Source: Pleurocapsa minor GSE-CHR-MK 17-07R (lineage in GTDB: Bacteria > Chloroflexota > Anaerolineae > Aggregatilineales > Phototrophicaceae). Taken from it: a stretch of DNA of 64,000 nt. Shown here piece by piece: positions 54,328 through 62,197 of the stretch (the stretch's first letter is position 1; each line of letters starts with the position of its first letter). Both the position numbers and the translations under genes were made by a program. The notes under the pieces were generated by a model. The model ran no database searches and was not told the DNA's origin. It saw nothing but the letters and a program-made list of their open reading frames with translations. The stretch spans positions 62,001 through 126,000 of the forward strand of contig JAHHHY010000006.1 of assembly GCA_019359125.1 (NCBI GenBank), read 5' to 3'.

Positions 54328-55248
54328 ATGGCACAGAAACAAGGCGGCTCAAAGCGCGCATTGCGGAATGTCGCTGCACTGATCGTGGGCGGCGGGCTGG
54401 CGCTGCGTTATCGCAGCAGGCGCATGCGCGCGCGGGCAATGCCGCGAAAAGTGGCCGAAGACATGGTGCTCATCCCGGATCGGGAAGACAACAGCGAGGT
54501 GCCGCTGGAAAAGGGGATCAATTTCCGCGATATCGGCGGCTACCGCACGAAAGACGGGCGCATGGTGAAGCGCGCCCGCGTGTATCGCTGCGGCGCGCTG
54601 GGCGAGCTGACGGATAACGATCTCAAAACGCTGGAATCGCTGAACGTGCGCCGCGTGTTTGACCTGCGCCTGCGCGAAGAGACCGAGCGCAATCCCGACC
54701 GCCTGCCCGAAGGCGCGCAGTATTTTCCCCTGCCGGTGACGGCTGGCGCCAGCTCGGTGGGGCGCATTATCGAGCTGCTGAAGAATATCGACCAGGTGGA
54801 CGAATTTGTGGTCGATAACTACACGCGCAACCTGGTGGATGCCGAGGCGCATACGTTTGGTACCATCCTGCGCGCGATTGCCGAGGTCGAAGATGACGGC
54901 TCATCCGTGATTCACTGTACGGCCGGCAAAGACCGCACCGGCGTCGCGGTCGCGGTGCTGCTCAGCTTCCTGGGTGTGGATGACGAGACGATCGCCGCCG
55001 ATTACTCGCTCAGCAACCGCGCCTATCCGATTTTCTACCAGCAAATGATCGACACCATGACGCCTTTCCGCCGCATCGGCATCCTGGCTGGCGACCTGAC
55101 CGACCTGCTGGTGGCCGACCCGGAGAGCATCCGCCGCACCCTGAAGTATATGTATGAGACCTATGGCACGGCGGAGCAGTACCTGCTGACCAAAGGCGGG
55201 CTGGATCAGGCGGTGCTGGACAAGCTGAAGGCCCGCCTGCTGGAATAG
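54328..55248 (+). CDS. Tyrosine-protein phosphatase, MptpB-like
   Basis: A 306-residue protein with a basic N-terminal helix (about 12-28, NVAALIVGGGLALRYRSRRM) that may anchor it to the membrane. The phosphatase domain opens INFRDIGGYRTKDGRMVKRA, as in the DSP/MptpB family. The P-loop is HCTAGKDRTGVAVAVLL, with the catalytic Cys and Arg and the Lys-Asp typical of phosphatases able to use Tyr, Ser or phosphoinositides. It converges with the DinB-like gene; the stops are seven bases apart. Confidence 0.88.
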   Translation: MAQKQGGSKRALRNVAALIVGGGLALRYRSRRMRARAMPRKVAEDMVLIPDREDNSEVPLEKGINFRDIGGYRTKDGRMVKRARVYRCGALGELTDNDLKTLESLNVRRVFDLRLREETERNPDRLPEGAQYFPLPVTAGASSVGRIIELLKNIDQVDEFVVDNYTRNLVDAEAHTFGTILRAIAEVEDDGSSVIHCTAGKDRTGVAVAVLLSFLGVDDETIAADYSLSNRAYPIFYQQMIDTMTPFRRIGILAGDLTDLLVADPESIRRTLKYMYETYGTAEQYLLTKGGLDQAVLDKLKARLLE

Positions 55249-55254
55249 ACCGTC

Positions 55255-55728
55255 TTACCAGCCGTGCATCACGCCGATGCCGTCGATCTGGCGCATGTGG
55301 TTGTCGCAATGATTCGCATAACGGCGGGCGATTTCCTCCACCGTGACCTGTCCCCATTCAGGATGCGACACCGGCCGCGCCCAGTCGGCTTCCGTCAGGG
55401 CCTCCAGCAGCGCGACGAAACGCACATGCAGACCGCGTAAAATTTCCAGTGAGGGCGCCAGCGGCAGTGCATAATCCGGCTGCTTGGCCCAGGCATCCTG
55501 ATCATAGGTGGGCACCATCGGGTTCTCGCTGTGCAGCGGCAGGCGGAAGCGGAAATTCGCGCTCATGTGGCTGTCGGCGCAGTGATGCACGATCTGGCGC
55601 GCTGACCATTCGCTGGGCGCGGTGCGCTGGTCCAGCTGCGCGTCGGTCAGGCCATACAGGCGCATGGTCAGGCGGGCAGGGAATTCACGCAGGGTGGCGA
55701 TATACTGCTGGCGTTCGGCTGCTGGCAT
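55255..55728 (-). CDS. DinB/YfiT-like metal-dependent protein
   Basis: A 157-residue four-helix protein of the DinB_2 superfamily. The three metal-binding His residues can be placed in ARQIVHHCADSHM, and in RYANHCDNHMRQI at the C-terminus. Relatives transfer bacillithiol or mycothiol, or isomerise small molecules; the function here is unknown. The frame is open to 55755, but AAGAGAG before the ATG at 55728 is the better start. It is divergent from the 55874 gene. Confidence 0.85.
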   Translation of the reverse strand: MPAAERQQYIATLREFPARLTMRLYGLTDAQLDQRTAPSEWSARQIVHHCADSHMSANFRFRLPLHSENPMVPTYDQDAWAKQPDYALPLAPSLEILRGLHVRFVALLEALTEADWARPVSHPEWGQVTVEEIARRYANHCDNHMRQIDGIGVMHGW

Positions 55729-55873
55729 GGCGGCTCTCTTTCGCTGATAAAACATGGACGCATATCAGGGTACGGCTGAAACTGACGGCGTGCAACTGCC
55801 TGCCCAGTCCACCTGCACACAGGCTGCGCTCATCCAGCGTTCAGCGAAGCGGGGTACGCTGTGCCCCTCGCTG

Positions 55874-56260
55874 ATGAGCTTTGGCCTCGATGGTATGAAC
55901 TTCATCCTGGGACTGAAAAGACGCCGTATTGAAGACCGTATTATGGCGCTGGCGCACAAGGTGGAGGTGTCGCAAAAGGGCGCCGCCTGGCTGGACCGTG
56001 AACACCTGTGGGACTTCATCTATGCGTGGCACGACCTGCTGAAATACTATGAAGACACGGAGGACACGGTGGTGGGCGCCCAGCTCATCAAACAGGCGCT
56101 CGTGTTTGGCGGCATCTTGCGCGACGTGATAGAAAATGAGACGATCAGCCTGCGCCGCCGTGAGCGCGCGCAAATGGGCCTGATGGAGCTGCACATGCAG
56201 GTGGATGCCGTGCTGCATCAGGTGGAACGTAACGTCGTGGAAAAAGGACACACACCCTGA
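55874..56260 (+). CDS. Hypothetical helical protein upstream of GT4 gene
   Basis: About 128 residues, mostly charged alpha helix: IEDRIMALAHKVEVSQKGAA and ALVFGGILRDVIENETISLR, with a heptad-like C-terminus. I recognise no domain. The start is uncertain: frame open from 55754, ATGs at 55874 and 55895, no clear ribosome-binding site for either. Its TGA stop overlaps the apparent CTG start of the following glycosyltransferase gene (CTGA), so the two are probably translated together. Confidence 0.55.
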   Translation: MSFGLDGMNFILGLKRRRIEDRIMALAHKVEVSQKGAAWLDREHLWDFIYAWHDLLKYYEDTEDTVVGAQLIKQALVFGGILRDVIENETISLRRRERAQMGLMELHMQVDAVLHQVERNVVEKGHTP

Positions 56261-57396
56261 ACAAACCGCTGCATCTTGGCTTCATCGCCGCAGACCTGAC
56301 GCATAAACACGGCTGGGCGCACTACTCGCTCAGCCTGCTGACGGCGCTGGCGGCGCAGGGCGTGCGGGTGACGGCGCTGTTGCCGCACAACTCGCCCATG
56401 CCCGCGCTGGAAGGCGTGACGCTGCATGCGGTGCTGCCATCGGTGGAGCCGATCGCGAAGGGCCTGCTGGCCTCGATGATCCGGCTGACGCCAGCAGCCG
56501 CCCGCCTGCTGCGCCCGTGTGACCTGATACACTGCGCGGTCGAGCCCTTTGCCCCGCTGGCGGCTGCCTGTGCTGCCGGCAAGCCGCTGATCGTGACCGG
56601 GCACGGCTCGTATGTGCGCGCTACCCAGATGCGCCCGTTCCCGGCCAATGTCGCCTATCGCTATGCGCTGCGCCGGGGGATGCTGGCCTGCGTCAGCCAT
56701 TACACCGAGCGACAGTCGCGGCTGGCGCTGGGGGATGATATCCGCACGGTCGTCATCCCCAATGGGGTGGATGTGGCGCGCTTCGCCGGGCTGGGCCAGC
56801 CCCCGGACGGCGACAAAGAGGGCCTGCTGGTCTTGAGCGTGGGCGCAGTGAAGGCGCGCAAAGGCACGCTGAATCTGGTGCGCGCTGTGGCCGCCGCGCG
56901 GGCGAAGTCGCCGCTGCCGATCCGCTGCGTGATCGCGGGCACGCTGTCTGAATCAGCCTATGTGGCCGAGGTTCGCGCTGAAATCGACCGGCTGGGCGCT
57001 GGGGACTTTATTGCCTTGCCCGGTCGCGTGCCCGATGCCGAGCTGTTGGCGCTGTACGCGCAGGCGGATATCTTCGCGCTGCCCAGCCTGAATGCCGGCT
57101 GGCGCTTCGAGGGCTTTGGCTTGTCGCTGCTGGAGGCCAGTGCTGCCGGCCTGCCCGTCATCGGCTCGCGCGATTGCGGTGCTGAAGACGCGGTGGAAGA
57201 TGGCGTGACTGGCCTGCTGGTGCCGCAGGATGCTGGTCAGATAGACGCCGCGCTGACGGATGCGATCCTGACGCTGGCCGCAGACCCTGCGCTGCGTCGG
57301 CGGATGGGCGCTGCCGGGCGGGCCCGCGCTGCGCACATGACGTGGGACCACACAGCCTCGAAGCTGATCGCACTGTATCGCAAATGCCTGTCATAA
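56257..57396 (+). CDS. Glycosyltransferase family 4, apparent CTG start
   Basis: A GT-B glycosyltransferase of about 380 residues. The C-terminal donor domain has LLVLSVGAVKARKGTLNLVR, the loop FALPSLNAGWRFEGFGLSLL and the EASAAGLPVIGSRDCGAED motif with the catalytic Glu pair, as in sugar transferases using NDP-sugars. The N-terminal Rossmann strand (PLHLGFIAADLTHKHGWAHY) lies before the first ATG/GTG/TTG codon in frame (GTG at 56362). The only sensible start is CTG at 56257, eight bases after AAGGA and overlapping the upstream TGA. It probably makes part of a surface glycan or glycolipid. Confidence 0.82.
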   Translation: MNKPLHLGFIAADLTHKHGWAHYSLSLLTALAAQGVRVTALLPHNSPMPALEGVTLHAVLPSVEPIAKGLLASMIRLTPAAARLLRPCDLIHCAVEPFAPLAAACAAGKPLIVTGHGSYVRATQMRPFPANVAYRYALRRGMLACVSHYTERQSRLALGDDIRTVVIPNGVDVARFAGLGQPPDGDKEGLLVLSVGAVKARKGTLNLVRAVAAARAKSPLPIRCVIAGTLSESAYVAEVRAEIDRLGAGDFIALPGRVPDAELLALYAQADIFALPSLNAGWRFEGFGLSLLEASAAGLPVIGSRDCGAEDAVEDGVTGLLVPQDAGQIDAALTDAILTLAADPALRRRMGAAGRARAAHMTWDHTASKLIALYRKCLS

Positions 57397-57406
57397 ACAA
57401 AGAAAT

Positions 57407-57421
57407 ATTACAACATGTAAT
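57407..57421. promoter_or_regulatory. Palindromic operator-like site before the BLUF gene
   Basis: ATTACA, a three-base centre and TGTAAT form a perfect 15-base palindrome about 70 bases before the BLUF start, just downstream of the GT4 stop. A related string, TGTAATCTTTTTG, lies upstream of the second P450 (about 59580). Possible binding site of a shared regulator. Confidence 0.45.
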
Positions 57422-57493
57422 CTTTCTTAACACTTGCTGTTTTCACGTGCCGATACAATAGAGTCATGATTGACATCATGGAGGATATAAACA

Positions 57494-57916
57494 ATGGGAA
57501 TGATTTCACTGGTGTACGTGAGCTCTGCCTCGCACGACATGCGCGATGACGAACTGAAGGCAATTCTGGAGGTGAGCCGAAGGAACAACGAAAAGTGCGA
57601 TGTGACCGGCATGCTGCTGTATCGCGATGGCTTCTTCATTCAGGCGCTGGAAGGCGAAGAAGACACCGTGATGGAGGTCTTTGAGAAGATCAAACGCGAT
57701 GATCGCCACAAGAATGTCATCCTGGTCTATCGGAATCAGACCACGCAGCGCATGTTTGGAAGCTGGAAGATGGGCTTCAACAAGCTGCGCGACACGGAAG
57801 AGAAGATTGAAGGTTATACCACCTGGCTGAGGAGGCCGACGGCCGAGTTCCTGACCGAAGAGCCCAGCCGCGCCCGCCTGCTGCTGGAAAGCTTCCGCGA
57901 GCACACGTTCTTCTAA
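57494..57916 (+). CDS. BLUF-domain blue-light photoreceptor
   Basis: A standalone flavin-binding BLUF protein of 140 residues. The photoactive triad is in place: Tyr8, Asn32 and Gln50 (spacing identical to AppA Tyr21, Asn45, Gln63). The semi-conserved Trp91 lies in MFGSWKMGF. The C-terminal 40 residues form a helical cap, as in short BLUF proteins such as PixD and BlrB. No output domain is fused, so it must act through a partner. TACAAT at about 57454 may be its -10 box. It ends in a strong terminator. Confidence 0.93.
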   Translation: MGMISLVYVSSASHDMRDDELKAILEVSRRNNEKCDVTGMLLYRDGFFIQALEGEEDTVMEVFEKIKRDDRHKNVILVYRNQTTQRMFGSWKMGFNKLRDTEEKIEGYTTWLRRPTAEFLTEEPSRARLLLESFREHTFF

Positions 57917-57928
57917 GCACTTCCCCCC

Positions 57929-57964
57929 AACGAAAACAGGACACCTGCGTGTCCTGTTTTCGTT
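57929..57964 (+). terminator. Intrinsic hairpin after the BLUF gene
   Basis: A perfect 16-bp stem with four-base loop: AACGAAAACAGGACAC pairs with GTGTCCTGTTTTCGTT. The stem itself supplies TTTT, and no longer T-run follows. A sister copy of this module lies at 59785-59814, with the same AAGCACTTCCCCCC lead-in. Confidence 0.75.
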
Positions 57965-58092
57965 ACCTGCTTTGCTGCATCTTCCAGACTCATGTCTCTG
58001 GCACCGTGGCACATCCTATATCAGCAGATTCAGCCACTTTACCCTCGAACCACATCCTCACAGGTGCTTTCGACCCGATGCCTGATCGTTGA

Positions 58093-59487
58093 CTACCTGC
58101 GTTTCTCCAGGCGAACCCACAGACCATCTTTTGGCGTGAGCGTGGTTGACAGTGCGATCTGTGGCTGCTGATCTGTCACCGGATGAACGATATAGCGTTG
58201 CATCAGGCGGGAGAGGATCAGTGCGCCTTCCATCAGCGCGAAATCTTTGCCGATACACAGTCGCTGTCCGGCACCGAAAGGCATCCAGGCCTGTGGATGT
58301 CGGCCTTTGGCCGCATCTGGTGCGAAGTTCTCAGGATCAAAGCTGTCTGGTGTGGCCCAGAATTCCGGATGTCGATGGATTGTCAGGGGCACTGCCGCAA
58401 CCATTTGCCCAGCTTTGATGGCGTAGCCGCCGATCACATCATCTTCAACCGCTGTGCGGGGCAACCAGAAGACCGGCGGATACAGCCGCATGGTTTCTTC
58501 CATTACCATGCGCGGATACTGAAGCTGCATCAGGTCTTCAAATACCGGGGTACGGTTTCCCAGGACATCATGCACCTGTGTTGCCATTTTGTCGGTTACA
58601 TGCTGATGCTGGGTCAGCATAAATGTCGCCCACGTCATCGCAATCGATGTTGTTTCGTACCCGGCGAGGAAGATTGTCGCTGCTTCATCCCGAATTTCCT
58701 TATCACTGAGTGGCATCCCGGTTTCGTCATCAACCAGGTGCAGGAACATATTGAGCAGGTCATCGCCGGTATCTTTCACGAGGCGGCGCTGCGCAATCAA
58801 CGTATACAGGTACGCATCCACCTGTTCGAGCATCGCGTGGAACCTGTTGCGCCCGGGCGCAGGCATCCATTTGGGTAATTTGCCGTACACCATGTTCTTG
58901 AGCATGTAATCGAGCGCATAGCTCATTGCCTCGCCCAGTCTGTCGGCATCATGTTCATCAAGTGCACGCCCAAACATGCTGCGCACGATCACCTTCATCG
59001 TGATATTTGCATAGGCTTTGGCGATATCAAAAGGTTCGCCGGAAGCAGCGCGCGCATCCCAGTCGCGCATCCCGTCATCGATGGCTTCCATCATCAGCGT
59101 AACAAGACCAGCAAGCTTTTGACGGTGAAAATGCGGTTGAATCATCCGACGCTGACGCCGCCAGTAATTGCCCTCGCTGGTCACCAGGCCATCGCCGATG
59201 ACCTCGCGCACGCTGGCCCACATTTCGCCACCTTTGGCGTAGTTGGATAAATTATCGCGCAGAATGTGTTGTGCATAATCCGGATGGTTCAGCATAACAA
59301 TACTGACCAGCCCAAGATCCAGCGTGTAGATATCGCCGTGTTCGCGCCACGCATTCATCAGATAGTCGGTCTGATGCCGTAACACGCCCGGAATCGATCC
59401 GACGACCGGAAATCCGCTGGTGCGGGGCGGATTGCGCGGTGCATCCTGTACGGCTGCGGAGGTGAGAGATTTGTTGAACTGCTGCAT
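58093..59487 (-). CDS. Cytochrome P450 (second copy)
   Basis: Haem monooxygenase of 464 residues. I-helix IFLAGYETTSIAMTW, ExxR in VMEETMRLYPPV, and haem loop FGAGQRLCIGKDFALMEG. The N-terminal proline-rich hinge is PRNPPRTSGFPVVGSIPG, and there is no membrane anchor. It is more similar to the CYP102-type clan than to the P450 at 30049, and AGYETT replaces AGHETT. GC content looks lower than in adjacent genes, and the gene is flanked by the two copies of a terminator module, which suggests acquisition as a block. No redox partner is nearby. Confidence 0.92.
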   Translation of the reverse strand: MQQFNKSLTSAAVQDAPRNPPRTSGFPVVGSIPGVLRHQTDYLMNAWREHGDIYTLDLGLVSIVMLNHPDYAQHILRDNLSNYAKGGEMWASVREVIGDGLVTSEGNYWRRQRRMIQPHFHRQKLAGLVTLMMEAIDDGMRDWDARAASGEPFDIAKAYANITMKVIVRSMFGRALDEHDADRLGEAMSYALDYMLKNMVYGKLPKWMPAPGRNRFHAMLEQVDAYLYTLIAQRRLVKDTGDDLLNMFLHLVDDETGMPLSDKEIRDEAATIFLAGYETTSIAMTWATFMLTQHQHVTDKMATQVHDVLGNRTPVFEDLMQLQYPRMVMEETMRLYPPVFWLPRTAVEDDVIGGYAIKAGQMVAAVPLTIHRHPEFWATPDSFDPENFAPDAAKGRHPQAWMPFGAGQRLCIGKDFALMEGALILSRLMQRYIVHPVTDQQPQIALSTTLTPKDGLWVRLEKRR

Positions 59488-59784
59488 TTACATGACTCCA
59501 TGACTTTGTGAGCTTTCACAGTCACTATAGGGCATGGAGCGCCTACAAAGCGCTTATTTTCCGCCTAACGCAATGACTTTTGTAATCTTTTTGAAGATTT
59601 TTACAATCTCGGCTGCTTAGCTATAGCCAGCGCGGTTTGTTTCAGACGATGAAGACAAGTAACACGTGAGGGCAATTGCTGCATCATGCAAGATTTCATC
59701 TCTGGGGCTGGTGTCTTTGTCGCTCACCCTCGTTGAATAAGCGTATGCCTGTGCCGTGTGGGAAGCACTTCCCCCCCCCCAAAC
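59488..59784. other. Intergenic region between P450 and recA
   Basis: An AT-rich gap with no gene. On the minus strand TATAGT at 59529-59524 may be the P450 -10 box. Around 59575-59612 lies TGTAATCTTTTTGAAGA followed by TTTTTACAATC, an imperfect inverted repeat similar to the motif before the BLUF gene. A run of at least ten Cs at about 59771-59780 precedes the recA terminator. Confidence 0.4.
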
Positions 59785-59814
59785 AAAACAGGACACCCGG
59801 GTGTCCTGTTTTTT
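59785..59814. terminator. Bidirectional terminator after recA
   Basis: AAAACAGGACACCC and GGGTGTCCTGTTTT form a perfect 28-base palindrome, with T-runs on the plus strand and TTTTGTTT on the minus strand. It lies 28 bases after the recA stop and is a near copy of the hairpin at 57929. Confidence 0.85.
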
Positions 59815-59841
59815 ATTACGCTGATGGCATTATCTTCGCAC

Positions 59842-60963
<1,122 letters not shown>

Positions 60964-60971
60964 TCTCTACG

Positions 60972-61029
60972 ATTATAGAACGAAACAGCGCATCGTGCGC
61001 TTTCTGTTAGAATAGCATATTTGTTCTAT
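60972..61029 (-). promoter_or_regulatory. recA promoter with palindromes
   Basis: On the minus strand TATAAT (60977-60972) is the -10 box. Its -35 region overlaps the palindrome AGCGCA-CGA-TGCGCT (61001-60987). Further upstream lies TAGAACAAATATGCTATTCTA (about 61029-61009), an imperfect palindrome. Either could be an SOS operator. Neither matches the GAAC-N4-GTTC box of Gram-positive LexA. Confidence 0.4.
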
Positions 61030-61040
61030 TTAAGCAAGCG

Positions 61041-62003
61041 TTAAGTAGAAATTGTGTTCGGCAGATGGGACTCTGCCTTGGCAGCCTGCCGCCGCAGGTT
61101 GAGCCACAGCCAGATGCGGGGTAGAGAGGCATCGCCGAACAGCAAAAGCGCGCCGAAGAACCTGAAGAATTTTGCGGGCGGCGGGCGGAAGGCCAGCGCG
61201 CGGGCCCAGTCACGGCGCGCATCAGACCAATGTCCGCGCACCAGCCGCGACAGACCGTGCCGCGCAAATGCTGCTGCTGCCTCGGCTGCATAGCTGCGGG
61301 GCAGCCCGGCCCCGCCATGACGTTTCGCTACTGCCTCGATCTCGTCCCAGCGCGCCAGACTGCCGCGGAACGTTTTGGCACTGCTGTACAGGCGCTCTTT
61401 GGCAAACACGATCGGCACGTAGCGCATGGTGAACTGTTTCGCCACGCGCATCCAGTACTCATAGTCCAGCGTGTAATGCAGCGACGCATCCAGCTCGCCG
61501 CACGTGTGCCACACCCGTGCCCACCAGAATGTCCCCGGCTGGACAATATCATCACAGATGTCGATCAGAGACTCGGCGTCCACCTGGCGCACATGTGCGC
61601 GCACACCATATTCGCGTTCATGTGCGTCGATGGCGATCACGTCGCCGTACACAAAATCGACGTCCGGGTGCGCCAGCAGGTATTCAACGGCGGCACGGAT
61701 GGCGCCAGGGGTGTAGTAGTCATCGGAATTCATCCACGCCAGGATGTCGCCAGTGGCCAGGCGCATGCCTTTGTTGATGGCGTCGGCCTGCCCGTCATCC
61801 GGCTCCAGAATCAGCGTGATGCGGTCGGCATAGGTGAGCAGCAGCTCGCGCGTGCCGTCGGTGCTGCCGCCGTCCAGCACGATATATTCGATGTTGGGGT
61901 AGTCCTGGGAAAGCACGCTTTCAAGCGTTTTCTCGATGTAGGCGCGCTGATTGAAAGAGGGGGTGATGATGCTGACCAGCGGCAGGTCGGCGCGGTTGTC
62001 CAC
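61041..62003 (-). CDS. Glycosyltransferase family 2
   Basis: A GT-A enzyme of 320 residues. The N-terminus LVSIITPSFNQRAYIEKTLE, the nucleotide-binding YIVLDGGSTDGTRELL and the metal-binding LAWMNSDDYYTPGAI are typical of GT2 inverting transferases for surface polysaccharides. The C-terminal 100 residues are Ala/Arg-rich helices. GTG start with GAGGA upstream. Cytoplasmic, with no transmembrane helix except a weak one near the C-terminus (RFFGALLLFGDASL). It is divergent from ppk. Confidence 0.88.
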   Translation of the reverse strand: MDNRADLPLVSIITPSFNQRAYIEKTLESVLSQDYPNIEYIVLDGGSTDGTRELLLTYADRITLILEPDDGQADAINKGMRLATGDILAWMNSDDYYTPGAIRAAVEYLLAHPDVDFVYGDVIAIDAHEREYGVRAHVRQVDAESLIDICDDIVQPGTFWWARVWHTCGELDASLHYTLDYEYWMRVAKQFTMRYVPIVFAKERLYSSAKTFRGSLARWDEIEAVAKRHGGAGLPRSYAAEAAAAFARHGLSRLVRGHWSDARRDWARALAFRPPPAKFFRFFGALLLFGDASLPRIWLWLNLRRQAAKAESHLPNTIST

Positions 62004-62121
62004 GGCGATTTATCCTCATGCGGCGACAGCATTAGGGTATAGCAAACAACAGCATGATGCAAAGGGTCACTTTGGGCTGCAACGCCCGGTCACACTTTCC
62101 CCCTGTTCCAGCCCATATTGC

Positions 62122-62151
62122 TTTACTTTTAACAATAAATACCCGTATATT
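62122..62151 (+). promoter_or_regulatory. Candidate promoter of ppk
   Basis: TTTACT (62122-62127) and TATATT (62146-62151) are 18 bases apart in an AT-rich stretch 47 bases before the ppk start. Confidence 0.4.
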
Positions 62152-62197
62152 GATGCAACATTGTTTTTATTCATGAGCACCACACCGGACAACCCAC

